Source: JAYSYM01 sp964543475
Lineage (GTDB): Bacteria; Bdellovibrionota; Bdellovibrionia; Bdellovibrionales; JAMPXM01
DNA length: 64,000 bases
Reading direction: 5' to 3'
NCBI GenBank assembly: GCA_964543475.1
Contig: CAZIYJ010000001.1
Location: 186,001 to 250,000, forward strand
Numbering within the stretch: position 1 is the stretch's first letter; every line of letters begins with the position of its first letter. The position numbers and the translations under genes were made by a program. The notes beneath the pieces were generated by a model. It worked only from the letters and a program-made list of their open reading frames with translations. It searched no databases and had not been told where the DNA came from. Positions 34,246 through 42,486 of this stretch are shown here, piece after piece.

Positions 34246-35046
34246 ATGGGCGGAAGTTCAGGTCAGAAAATAAATTTGAAGTTGAAAATCTGGCGACAGA
34301 AAAACACTGCGACCGAAGGTTTTTTTGAAAACCACGATGCGACAGGAATTTCGGTCGACATGTCGTTTTTAGAAATGCTCGATGTAATCAATCAGCAGCT
34401 CATTAAAACTGGAAAAGATCCGGTCGCATTTGATCACGATTGCCGAGAGGGAATTTGTGGTTCGTGTGCGATCACGATTAACGGAAATCCGCACGGTCCA
34501 GATCTTGGCACAGCAACCTGTCAGCTTCACATGCGCAGGTTTAAAGACGGCGAAGAAATTATTATTGAACCATTCCGTGCCCGATCGTTTCCGGTCGTAA
34601 AAGATCTGAGCGTTGATCGCTCTGCTCTCGACAAAATTGTTTCGGCAGGTGGCTTCGTATCTGTGAACACGGGCAACGCTATCGATGGGAATGCGTTGTT
34701 GGTTCCAAAAACTGCGGCGGACATGGCTTTCAACGCGGCAGAGTGCATTCAGTGTGGCGCTTGTGTTGCTGCCTGTGCAAATTCATCGGCGATGCTCTTC
34801 ACTTCTGCAAAAATTCAGCATTTAGCTTTGTTGCCACAGGGTCAGCCAGAACGCGATCAGCGAGTCTTGCGCATGATGGATACAATGCAAGAAGCTGGCT
34901 TTGGAAACTGCAGCAACACCGGCGCGTGTTCGCTCTCATGTCCAAAGATGATCAGCTTTGAATATATCGTTCGTACTTACCGCGACTACGCAAAAGCTAA
35001 AGTGAAACATCGCGAGCCAGTTGCTGGCGGCGACGGCGCAGGCTAA
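34246..35046 (+). CDS. sdhB: succinate dehydrogenase iron-sulfur subunit
   Basis: Carries electrons from FAD to quinone through three Fe-S clusters. Of 266 residues, the plant-type [2Fe-2S] motif is DCREGICGSCAITING plus TCQLHM, the [4Fe-4S] motif is CIQCGACVAAC, and the [3Fe-4S]/[4Fe-4S] cysteines are in CSNTGACSLSCPK. It is the last gene of sdhCAB and converges with a small exported gene whose stop lies only 12 bases away. I see no strong terminator between them. Confidence 0.97.
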   Translation: MGGSSGQKINLKLKIWRQKNTATEGFFENHDATGISVDMSFLEMLDVINQQLIKTGKDPVAFDHDCREGICGSCAITINGNPHGPDLGTATCQLHMRRFKDGEEIIIEPFRARSFPVVKDLSVDRSALDKIVSAGGFVSVNTGNAIDGNALLVPKTAADMAFNAAECIQCGACVAACANSSAMLFTSAKIQHLALLPQGQPERDQRVLRMMDTMQEAGFGNCSNTGACSLSCPKMISFEYIVRTYRDYAKAKVKHREPVAGGDGAG

Positions 35047-35058
35047 TCGGGCTGTTCT

Positions 35059-35586
35059 TTAGCGTCTTACTAATTTACATGTGCTCGCGTACTCAATATA
35101 CCCGTGTGATCTATAGAGATTCAGCGAGCCATCCGCATTTGCCGAAATTATCGTGTGTGATATTACCTTTGGATTAGAGCAGCGGCTGTCTTCTGCACAA
35201 TCGAAGACAGATCTCTCAGCGTTACCGTTCTTCGTTACGCTCTGTTCAAGTGTGTAATTGGTTTTCTTCCCTGTTGGGATAGGATAACCCGAGACGACCT
35301 TTTTCTTCGTTAGTTTACCGCCTGAATTAAAGTCTTTTAGGATCAAACCGTCACGATCGTCATCGATCTCGCTCTGAATTTTGATAGCCTTTAAATTTGC
35401 CAAGTCACCTTTTGCCCGAATTACTAATGGCACTGGCGCTTGGTGAATTGAAATTTCGTGAGGCAGTCTGCCGACTCTTCCGTTTGGCTCCCGACAGTCA
35501 ACGGCGACCCAATTACCTGACAGTCCGTCCGACGCTAAACTAACGGCGCTCGATATCAAACTCATGAGAACTATTATAAATTTCAT
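35059..35586 (-). CDS. exported protein, unknown
   Basis: A 175-residue protein with signal peptide MKFIIVLMSLISSAVSLA (cleavage about residue 18-19). The mature part begins SGNWVAVDCREPNG and has four cysteines (VDC, FDC, SRC, STC) that could form two disulfides. The opening resembles generic lipocalin-like or META-like small beta proteins (GNW...), but I cannot place it in a family. It converges with sdhB and is followed upstream by the 442-base gap that must carry its promoter. Confidence 0.7.
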   Translation of the reverse strand: MKFIIVLMSLISSAVSLASDGLSGNWVAVDCREPNGRVGRLPHEISIHQAPVPLVIRAKGDLANLKAIKIQSEIDDDRDGLILKDFNSGGKLTKKKVVSGYPIPTGKKTNYTLEQSVTKNGNAERSVFDCAEDSRCSNPKVISHTIISANADGSLNLYRSHGYIEYASTCKLVRR

Positions 35587-36028
35587 CTAGAACCTCCGAG
35601 CCGATAGAATCCTTCGTCGCCCGGTGTTCCGCCACTTCCGCGGGTGACACTCAAGCCAGATAACTGTCACTTTGGCGGCTGTTTGGATTTAAAGGGGCCA
35701 CCCGTGAACAATGTTCTCGCCATTTTTACAATCCACACGTGACGAATCACTTCAGCTGAATCCAAACTCCCGCTAATAGTTAAAGTGAGGTGCGCCTTGC
35801 GCAAAACAAGCCCGCGGCCTCTAACACCCTAAGTCACTAATAATTCTCACGATTATTTTAACCGAAGACGCGAATTCTATGTCTAAACTATAGAAGTGGA
35901 GTTTCCGTTTTGAGGGGCTCTGAGCGAGAAACTCCACTGTTTCTCTAATCATGATTTCATCACCGATTTGCATCTAAGAACTCATCAAGCATCGACATCA
36001 AAAGACCGAATACAGGGAAGAGGGTCTT
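35587..36028. promoter_or_regulatory. 442-base gene-free region with inverted repeats
   Basis: No gene longer than a few codons with a ribosome site is seen. The stretch holds a perfect 11-base inverted repeat, AGTGGAGTTTC at 35895-35905 and GAAACTCCACT at 35928-35938 with a 22-base loop, and a six-base repeat GTGACA (35644-35649)/TGTCAC (35665-35670). There is no T run after the large hairpin, so it is not a normal terminator. It may encode a small RNA or operator; promoters of the flanking divergent genes must also lie here. Confidence 0.45.
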
Positions 36029-36277
36029 ATGAAAAAAGTCGGCGATTTGATGAAAGATCTTGGTTTCAAACCGGGCGCGTCCGAAGAAACCACCAAAGCA
36101 TTCATTAAAAATTTAATTCGCCAAGCATACGGAGTCGAAGTGAAAGAAGCTTTCACCGTTGCAAACCCATCTCTCTCAAAAGGTCCAGCAAAGCCAGAGC
36201 AACTCGCATTTGATCTTGGACCGCAAAGCATGCCGACCACTAGCCCCTCGTCACCAAGACCAAAGAAGTTTGCCTAA
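36029..36277 (+). CDS. small soluble protein, unknown
   Basis: An 82-residue protein with a helical N-terminal part (KKVGDLMKDLGFKPGASEETTKAFIKNLI, of which residues 2-60 look folded), followed by a Pro/Ser-rich tail (MPTTSPSSPRPKK) that is probably disordered. A purine-rich GGGAAGAGGG site lies at good distance ahead of the ATG. No signal peptide or membrane segment is present. I do not recognise the family. The arrangement of a short helical module plus a proline-rich tail is compatible with an adaptor or nucleic-acid-associated protein, but that is speculation. Confidence 0.6.
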   Translation: MKKVGDLMKDLGFKPGASEETTKAFIKNLIRQAYGVEVKEAFTVANPSLSKGPAKPEQLAFDLGPQSMPTTSPSSPRPKKFA

Positions 36278-36385
36278 AGCTAAGGCTAGTTTCAGTTTCC
36301 TAGGCCAATTCAAAAACTAGAACTTTGTTAAGATGATCGAACGCGCGTTCAGGAAGAGTGCGCTCCCAAGTTTCATGGAGGAATA

Positions 36386-38038
36386 ATGGGAAAATTGTTC
36401 GGTCGCGCTTTAGGCGGGTTAATACCAGCCGCGTCTCTTCTCGTTTCATTCTCGGCGCAAGCCAATCACAACTCAGTTCCAGGCGAATATGTTGTTCAGC
36501 TTAAGCAAAGCCGATCACTACTCTCGACACAGCAAATTGCTAGCAGTTTAAATGCTGAAGTCGTCGAACTCCTTCGTAAAGACATGGCCGTTGTGCGAAA
36601 AGATCTCTCGCGCAATCTTCGTTCGGTGCTTGAAGAGCTCAATGCGAATCCGATGGTTGAATACGCTGAGCCGAACTACATTTACTCTATCAATAAATTG
36701 CCGAATGATCCGAGCTTCGAAAAACTTTGGGGTCTTGCGAACACTGGCGGAAAAGATCCGGCCGGTAAAGCGGGAGTCAAAGGGATCGACATCAATGCTG
36801 AAAAAGCCTGGGACACAACAACGGGTTCGAAAAACGTAGTTGTTGCAGTCATTGATACGGGAGTGGATTTCACTCACCCAGATCTTGCTCGCAATGCTTG
36901 GATCAATAGTGTTGAGGCAAAAGGTAAAGCTGGCGTCGATGACGATGGGAACGGATACGTTGACGATATTCATGGTTACGACTTTGCAAATGACAATGGA
37001 AACGTAATTGATGATCACGGCCATGGGACTCACTGCGCGGGCACCATCGGTGGTGACGGAAACAATGCAGAGGGTGTTGCTGGAGTAAATTGGTCTGTCT
37101 CAATCATGGGTTTGAAATTCATGACGAAAGATGGCAGTGGCTCTTTAGCTAACGCAATTAAAAGTATCGATTACGCGCGAAACGCTGGCGCACATATTAT
37201 GAGTAATTCGTGGGGCGGCGGAGGATTTTCTGCGGCACTTGAAAAAGCAATTAAAGACGCAGACGATGCGGGAATTCTTTTTGTCGCCGCAGCAGGAAAC
37301 GCAACTCAAAACACAGATACGCGTCCGTCTTATCCAGCAAGCTACGAGGTAGATAACATTGTATCGGTAGCTGCAGCAGATAATCGCGGAAGCCTTGGCT
37401 CATTCTCAAACTACGGCGCAAAAACCGTTCACGTCGCGGCACCGGGCGTAAATATATACAGCACTGTTCCTGGTGGCTACAAATCAATGTCAGGAACTTC
37501 GATGGCTGCGCCACACGTCGCAGGCATTGCAGCACTACTTCTCGCTAACGACTATTGCCAAACATCTAAGTGTAAATCATTTGATCCAAAAGAAATTCGT
37601 ACTCGTTTAATCGAAACATCTCGTCCACTCGCGGCTTTAAACGGTGGAGTCGTATCAAATGGCTTGGTGGATGCGCACGCGGCACTCACAAACACAAAGC
37701 ATGGGCCCGACGTAAACGACCCGGCAAATTGGACTTCGCGATTAAGCACATCAATTTCAACTGAGCATCCTTACGTCAACTCATCTGTTTACACGTATGA
37801 AATTGAAGTTCCCGGAGCAAAACAAATCGCACTTCACTTTAACAAATTTGAAACGGAAGCAGGCTACGATCACTTGAAAGTTTACGACGGAGCAGGCAAC
37901 GAATTGGGATCTTTGAGTGGAGGGCTTACAGGTCGCTACTCGCCAGTTTATGCAGGAGAGAAGTTGAAGCTAGTCTTCCAGCCAGATGGAACAATCTCGT
38001 CGTATGGCTTCGATATCGATCACGTAAAATTTCAATAG
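36386..38038 (+). CDS. secreted subtilisin-like serine protease with C-terminal CUB-like domain
   Basis: A 550-residue secreted protease. It has a signal peptide (to about residue 26, SAQAN), an inhibitor-I9-type propeptide ending VEYAEPNYIY (about 34-101), the S8 catalytic domain with Asp157 (AVIDTGVD), His213 (GHGTHCAG), the oxyanion Asn305 (AAGN) and Ser372 (GTSMAAPH), and a C-terminal beta domain (about 450-550) whose YDHLKVYDGAG and SYGFDIDHVKF resemble a CUB domain. CUB tails usually bind protein or surface targets. A Shine-Dalgarno GGAGGAA precedes the ATG. In predators such enzymes are candidates for prey digestion, but the sequence alone does not show it. Confidence 0.93.
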   Translation: MGKLFGRALGGLIPAASLLVSFSAQANHNSVPGEYVVQLKQSRSLLSTQQIASSLNAEVVELLRKDMAVVRKDLSRNLRSVLEELNANPMVEYAEPNYIYSINKLPNDPSFEKLWGLANTGGKDPAGKAGVKGIDINAEKAWDTTTGSKNVVVAVIDTGVDFTHPDLARNAWINSVEAKGKAGVDDDGNGYVDDIHGYDFANDNGNVIDDHGHGTHCAGTIGGDGNNAEGVAGVNWSVSIMGLKFMTKDGSGSLANAIKSIDYARNAGAHIMSNSWGGGGFSAALEKAIKDADDAGILFVAAAGNATQNTDTRPSYPASYEVDNIVSVAAADNRGSLGSFSNYGAKTVHVAAPGVNIYSTVPGGYKSMSGTSMAAPHVAGIAALLLANDYCQTSKCKSFDPKEIRTRLIETSRPLAALNGGVVSNGLVDAHAALTNTKHGPDVNDPANWTSRLSTSISTEHPYVNSSVYTYEIEVPGAKQIALHFNKFETEAGYDHLKVYDGAGNELGSLSGGLTGRYSPVYAGEKLKLVFQPDGTISSYGFDIDHVKFQ

Positions 38039-38089
38039 TTAGCAGACAAAAGTCGAGCGCTGGCTAACCTTTGTACAGGACCAGATTTA

Positions 38090-38113
38090 AGAGCACCCAA
38101 TGGGTGCTCTTCC
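38090..38113 (+). terminator. hairpin after the subtilase gene
   Basis: AGAGCACCC at 38090-38098 pairs perfectly with GGGTGCTCT at 38102-38110 across a three-base loop. The following TCCTATATGT is only moderately T-rich, so it is a strong hairpin with a weak U tract, probably a terminator. Confidence 0.65.
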
Positions 38114-38194
38114 TATATGTACACAACATCACTTATTCTAAAGAGGAATTGTATTTACGTCTAAATCGGAGCGAAGCATCGCCCGGAGGTTTTT

Positions 38195-40000
38195 GTGAAT
38201 CAGATCCGTAATCTTGCGGTTTTAATTTTCTGTGCAATGTTCGCGATTAGCCCGGCCGTTCAGGCAATGGGCGGAAAAAAAGCTTCTAGCGGTTCGCGAG
38301 ACATCGCTTCAGAAAGAGAAGTTGCATCAGTTGAGCACGAATCAAAAGGTGTTCCGCAACTCATCAGTTACAGCGAACTTAAGAAGCTCTCGCCTGAAGC
38401 GCGTGCAGAATACATTGCTGGCGTCAGAGCGATGATTGTTCAGCTAGCAGAAAAAGGCGGAAAAGATTTTCCGATGTTCGCTGGCGGCAAGTCACTTGAA
38501 GAAACTTACTCTCTTCTCGAAGCCCTAATTCCTGAAGCTCACGCTCAATATCAAAACACAGGCGTAAAGCCTTCAGATATTCGTCCTCGCTATGAGCGAA
38601 GACAGTACATTAACAACTTTGAGAAATGGACCTGCGATTCATCAGAAGCAGAATTTAGCTACTACGTTGGAACATGTATTTACAAAGGCAAAAAGCAACC
38701 GACGCTTTTATCAAAATGTCCGGCGGGATATCACTCGGCCTACATGAAGAACACATGGGTTCAACGGCAGATGGGAAGCCCGAGCAGCAAATACTGTGTT
38801 CCTTCTGGAGCATGGGAGCGTCTAGCCCCATCTCGCAAAAAAGAACTTTCAAAAGACACCGGAGCAGACAGTGTTGAGTCGCACTTTGCAGTGAAGCTCT
38901 TTGGTGGACAAGAAAAACAGATCGGCGCTGAAATTGCGCTCGGCGGAACAAAAAAATTAAAAGCAGTTGCTCCTCACTTGGCAGTGCCGGTGAAAGATCC
39001 GCTGCGTGGCGATGGGTACGACTGTAATTCTGAAAATCTTAAAGTGAAATACGACGAAGACCTCGGCACTTGCGGAGCGGCGACAACAAAAGACGGCCAG
39101 TGTGCTGCGGCTGACTGGAAGAAAATCTACATCGTTAAGCAAGGCTGGACAGAAAAGCAGAGAAAGTTCTTCTGCGTAACTCCTGCTAGCTGGAATAAAC
39201 TCTCGAGCGCTCGCCAAGAAGCACTAGAGTTTCCTACAGGAACAAATGCAGCGACGGCTGCCGAGCGCGAACAAGCCGCGACAGGAAAAGGGCGAAAGTC
39301 GTACGCAGCAGTCACAGTCACGATCCCGAAAGCTCGCCCTGCTGAAACGATTGATGCGCCAAATGATAATCCAGCAACTCCAGAAGTTGAGCGGTCGCCA
39401 GCAGAAGAAATCGTTGAGGGCGGAGCGCCGTGCTCAGGAATTTCGAAAATGACTTGCGGAGCGAAAGAGCAACGCTCTGAAAAAAGAGCCGCTGCTAAAG
39501 AATGGTGGCAGAGAAATTCTAACGTCTGCGTTTTTGGCGGAAACATTTCTAGCTTCTCGAGCGAAGATCATAAAGAGAAGACGTGCGCGGCTGTTCGCTC
39601 ATTCTCAAATCCAAAACTTCAATGCGCAGAGGGTGTAATTTGTAACCCAATTATCTTCGGCGCAAACGAAGATGGATCACCTTACTGCACAACAAAGTAT
39701 TCTGAAGCAACAAGCGACTGTAATGCTCAAGCTGCAAGCCCGAACAAGTGGTTAGAAGCAAACGTTACAAGTGTGAAAGACGAGTGGGAAAAACTTCGTG
39801 CAGGTATGGCGCAAGCCTGCGGTCGCAATGCGGTTCGCGAATACTTCTGCGATGAGTGCAACATCATGATGGAGCGCTTAGCATCACTTCGACTCTTGGC
39901 GATTGAAAAGGGTGGCGACGGCATCTGCCACGCACCTGTCATGGCGTATGAGAGCGCTGCGAAGGTACTCCAGCCCGAAGCGCCAAAAGCAAAACAATAG
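38195..40000 (+). CDS. large cysteine-rich exported protein with internal duplication, unknown
   Basis: A 601-residue protein with signal peptide ending AVQAMGG (cleavage near residue 24). I do not recognise a family. Two modules align with each other: residues about 151-220 (WTCDSSEAEF, VGTC, SKYCVPSGAWERLAPSRKKEL) and about 274-345 (YDCNSENLKV, LGTC, KFFCVTPASWNKLSSARQEAL), sharing Cys spacing and the C-V-x-x-x-x-W-x-x-L end. A Pro/Ala/Glu linker (about 370-410) leads to a C-terminal Cys-rich part (about 415-585) with CNAQ, CGRN, CDEC. At least 15 cysteines suggest a disulfide-stabilised periplasmic or surface protein. It starts with GTG at 38195 behind GGAGG. Confidence 0.75.
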   Translation: MNQIRNLAVLIFCAMFAISPAVQAMGGKKASSGSRDIASEREVASVEHESKGVPQLISYSELKKLSPEARAEYIAGVRAMIVQLAEKGGKDFPMFAGGKSLEETYSLLEALIPEAHAQYQNTGVKPSDIRPRYERRQYINNFEKWTCDSSEAEFSYYVGTCIYKGKKQPTLLSKCPAGYHSAYMKNTWVQRQMGSPSSKYCVPSGAWERLAPSRKKELSKDTGADSVESHFAVKLFGGQEKQIGAEIALGGTKKLKAVAPHLAVPVKDPLRGDGYDCNSENLKVKYDEDLGTCGAATTKDGQCAAADWKKIYIVKQGWTEKQRKFFCVTPASWNKLSSARQEALEFPTGTNAATAAEREQAATGKGRKSYAAVTVTIPKARPAETIDAPNDNPATPEVERSPAEEIVEGGAPCSGISKMTCGAKEQRSEKRAAAKEWWQRNSNVCVFGGNISSFSSEDHKEKTCAAVRSFSNPKLQCAEGVICNPIIFGANEDGSPYCTTKYSEATSDCNAQAASPNKWLEANVTSVKDEWEKLRAGMAQACGRNAVREYFCDECNIMMERLASLRLLAIEKGGDGICHAPVMAYESAAKVLQPEAPKAKQ

Positions 40001-40050
40001 AAGTTAAAAGTTAAGAGCGAAAGTTAAGAGCGAAAGTTAAAAGTAAAAGT
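40001..40050. repeat. purine-rich imperfect short tandem repeat
   Basis: Directly after a stop codon come repeated units built on AAGTTAARAG with CGA inserts (units at about 40001, 40009, 40021, 40034). The unit is about 13-16 bases and imperfect. It is immediately followed by a terminator hairpin. Confidence 0.6.
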
Positions 40051-40059
40051 CAGAGTCCG

Positions 40060-40087
40060 AGTCCGAGTGAAAGCTCGGACTTTTCTG
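40060..40087 (+). terminator. intrinsic terminator after the Cys-rich exported gene
   Basis: AGTCCGAG at 40060-40067 pairs with CTCGGACT at 40074-40081 over a six-base loop, then TTTTCTG. The left arm is itself part of a duplicated GAGTCC unit just upstream. It may also serve the convergent hydrolase gene from the other strand. Confidence 0.8.
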
Positions 40088-40143
40088 TTTCTGAAGCGCA
40101 ATCCTCCGCGAAATAACGCACCCTTGCTACACTCTGGTAGCAG

Positions 40144-41025
40144 CTACCAATTGTTTTGGTGGAGGAATTTGTCGATGCGTAGGTTTACGAATTCGGGCAT
40201 GTCGAGTTGAGTACAGTGGGAGCCGTAGGGTACTCGCTGGATTTCGCTGCCAATAATTTTCTCGTGCATCATGTCTTGGTAAGAGCCCGGTGTTACACCG
40301 TCTTTGCTTCCGCTAATAATGAGCGTCGGCACTTTAACTTCTTGAAGAACATGTTGAGCGTCGTACTTCATCATCTGCTCAAACAAATGCATAAAGACTC
40401 CGGGATCCATTGAGGCAATTCCCTTAGCGTAGACTTCGATGTCACGCATGCTCGTAAGACTTAAGTTAAATCCTCCGGCAAGCGCACTCAGCGGAACGGC
40501 AAGTGGATTAGTAATACTCATCTTCCACATCTTGCTAACAAGACTCGGGTAGGCCTGTTGTCCGAGCTGCAAATAAGGAAAGATTGTTTCAACGATGTTT
40601 GTTCCGAACATGTTTTTAATCGGATTGGTTGCAAAACCGTTAATCAAAACTAAATTCTCAAAAACCTCAGGAGATAGCTCGTGCACGCGAAACAAAACTT
40701 GTGCGCCATAACTATGGCCCCACATGCTCGCTTTTTTTATCTTGAGATGGTCGAGCAAACACTTTACGTCAGTCGCGATCGCATCGAGAGACAGATTTTC
40801 TCGATCTTCGGGAGCTGGAGTTTTTCCGTGACCGCGATAATCAAAAAGAATCGTTTGGTAATTTTGCGAAAAATGGCGCACCTGATGAATCCAATGATTC
40901 ATCGGACAACCAATTCCGTAAGCCATCACTATTGGCTTACCTTTGCCGCGCACTTCGTAATACACGGGAGTGCCATCAAAGCTTTTAAATGTTCCGGTTT
41001 TCTTTTCAAATTCTTTCGTTGCCAT
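40144..41025 (-). CDS. alpha/beta hydrolase
   Basis: A 293-residue soluble alpha/beta-fold hydrolase with the nucleophile elbow GHSYGA (Ser105), the oxyanion region around YGIGCPMNHW, the FDYRGHGKT segment common to this superfamily, and the likely acid and base in SGSKDGVT and YGSHCTQL near the C-terminus. A lid region (about 140-205) varies. The substrate cannot be read from sequence; esterases, lactonases and haloperoxidase-like enzymes share this pattern. It ends 16 bases ahead of an FHA-domain gene on the same strand, suggesting cotranscription. Confidence 0.88.
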   Translation of the reverse strand: MATKEFEKKTGTFKSFDGTPVYYEVRGKGKPIVMAYGIGCPMNHWIHQVRHFSQNYQTILFDYRGHGKTPAPEDRENLSLDAIATDVKCLLDHLKIKKASMWGHSYGAQVLFRVHELSPEVFENLVLINGFATNPIKNMFGTNIVETIFPYLQLGQQAYPSLVSKMWKMSITNPLAVPLSALAGGFNLSLTSMRDIEVYAKGIASMDPGVFMHLFEQMMKYDAQHVLQEVKVPTLIISGSKDGVTPGSYQDMMHEKIIGSEIQRVPYGSHCTQLDMPEFVNLRIDKFLHQNNW

Positions 41026-41041
41026 AATTGGTGCCTACTGC

Positions 41042-41749
41042 TTAAAGATCGCGAAGCTTCACTCGTAGTCGAGTGGACTGAACTTCAATTTCATCGCCGT
41101 CGTTGAGCGCATGGGATCGTTTGCCGGCGACTCCGTTCAGTGAAATTTTATCGGCGTGTTCAGTCTTTAGCATGACTCCGCTGTTTGACTGTTCGATCTG
41201 AAAAGCAGAGTTAGGAATTCCCTCTTCAAGTAGGCGTATGTCGAGTGACTCTGAGCCAATTTCGCGCGGCCCATATACTATTGTCCAGGTTTGCCCGGTT
41301 TGTGGGCCGGCGACGGCTGTAAGTTCTACTGGTTTTGTGAACATCCTGATTTGATCTGACGCTGTCCGCGTTTTTTCGAGAGCTTTCTCCATCCGATTAA
41401 CAATTTGAACAACAGTCTCCTGCCAATTGCGAACAACGGGCTTTTCAGCGGCTTCGCCAACTTCATCGAGATCAATTACCGTTAAAAAGGTGCGGCCAAG
41501 CTGAATGGCTACACCAGGCAGCAAATGAACCTCAATTACTCTTTTCCCGTCTATTTTCAGGCCGTTAGAAGATCCGGCATCGATGAGATAAAAGCCATGG
41601 TCGCGCTCTTCGACCGAGGCATGCCGACTCGAGATCTTTGAGTCTCTTATGACCACGTCTGTGCCCTTGCGGCCAATAGAAGTGCCGTCGCGGATTTCAA
41701 ATCGCGACCCCTCTCGGTCTCCAGATGTAACTTCGAAGAATAATTTCAT
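41042..41749 (-). CDS. FHA-domain protein with a second, degenerate FHA-like domain
   Basis: A 235-residue cytoplasmic protein. Residues about 1-95 are a canonical FHA domain: SIGRKGTD, DSKISSRHASV and DAGSSNGLKIDGKRV hold the Gly-Arg, Ser-Arg-His and Ser-x-Asn-Gly phosphothreonine-binding residues. A helical linker (about 105-145) follows, then about 150-235, which has FHA-like strands (LTAVAGPQTGQTWTIVYGPREIGSE, ISLNGVAGKRSHALNDGDEIEV) but lacks the SRH motif. It should read Ser/Thr kinase signals; no kinase gene lies in the window. The promoter region to rpsF lies upstream. Confidence 0.88.
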   Translation of the reverse strand: MKLFFEVTSGDREGSRFEIRDGTSIGRKGTDVVIRDSKISSRHASVEERDHGFYLIDAGSSNGLKIDGKRVIEVHLLPGVAIQLGRTFLTVIDLDEVGEAAEKPVVRNWQETVVQIVNRMEKALEKTRTASDQIRMFTKPVELTAVAGPQTGQTWTIVYGPREIGSESLDIRLLEEGIPNSAFQIEQSNSGVMLKTEHADKISLNGVAGKRSHALNDGDEIEVQSTRLRVKLRDL

Positions 41750-41916
41750 AAATTCAAACCCTTAGATAATAGGGTATCAGCACGATTATCCTAGGAAAAG
41801 ACCAGCGCAAGTCTTGTCGAGCCCTACCTGCTGTGCTAAACCCTTCCTTCAATACACATCCTTGCTCCTAAAAGGCCTGTTATGGTCTTGGGGGCTGGCA
41901 AACCGAAAGGAAAGTT
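41750..41916. promoter_or_regulatory. divergent FHA/rpsF upstream region
   Basis: A gap of 167 bases holding the promoters for the FHA gene (minus) and the rpsF operon (plus). A GAAAGGAAAG ribosome site precedes rpsF. Many bacteria autoregulate rpsF through an S6-S18 leader motif containing CCG; a CCG occurs at about 41902 near the ribosome site but I could not confirm the structure. No clean promoter hexamers were seen. Confidence 0.3.
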
Positions 41917-42486
41917 ATGCAACTCGAAAAGCGCACGCTTTTGCGTCCGTACGAAGCTGTAATCATGATGCACCCGGATTCTACTGAAGACGAGCAAAAG
42001 GCTCTCTTTAAAAAGAACGCTGCAATCGTGAAAGATTTCAAAGGAACAGTTAACCACGTCGACACTTGGGGTAAGCGAAGTCTTGCTAACCAAATCGAAG
42101 GGCTGAAAAAAGCTGTTTATTTCCATGCAACATTTCAAGCTGAGCCAGCTGCAGTAGCAGAGCTTGAGCGTACAATGCGAATTAACGACAAAGTTATTCG
42201 CTTCATGCACACACGCTTGGCTGACGGCACTAACCTTGTTGATTTCGTTGAAGGCTTCAAAAAAGCTTTAGCTGACTCTGCTCTACGTGAGCGTGAGCGC
42301 GAAGCAAAATTCCAAGCACGCAAAGCTGCTATGCGCGGCGGTGGTCGTGATGGTGGCGGTCGCGGTCGTCGTGACGACTTCGGCGGTGACGAAGGCGGAG
42401 ATGGCGGCGGACGTGGCGGTGGTCGCGGTCGACGTGATTTCGGTAATGATGAAGGCGGCGGCGATGACGAAGGCGGCGAAGCTTAG
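41917..42486 (+). CDS. rpsF: 30S ribosomal protein S6 with long Gly/Arg/Asp-rich tail
   Basis: S6 binds S18 and 16S rRNA in the small-subunit platform. Residues about 8-110 are the normal S6 fold (RPYEAVIMMHPD, VNHVDTWGKRSLANQIEG, IRFMHTRL). From about residue 140 the sequence becomes a 50-residue low-complexity tail (GGGRDGGGRGRRDDF, GGRGGGRGRRDF) mixing Arg-Gly-Gly units and acidic residues. E. coli S6 instead carries added glutamates. The tail is encoded with a GC-rich bias unlike the core. S18, the usual partner gene, is absent next to it. It ends overlapping the GTG of the next gene by one base. Confidence 0.95.
   Translation: MQLEKRTLLRPYEAVIMMHPDSTEDEQKALFKKNAAIVKDFKGTVNHVDTWGKRSLANQIEGLKKAVYFHATFQAEPAAVAELERTMRINDKVIRFMHTRLADGTNLVDFVEGFKKALADSALREREREAKFQARKAAMRGGGRDGGGRGRRDDFGGDEGGDGGGRGGGRGRRDFGNDEGGGDDEGGEA

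Noticed and set aside
39127..39546. Minus-strand frame of 139 codons inside the Cys-rich exported gene
   Set aside because: No ribosome site or recognised domain, while the sense frame has a signal peptide and duplicated modules.
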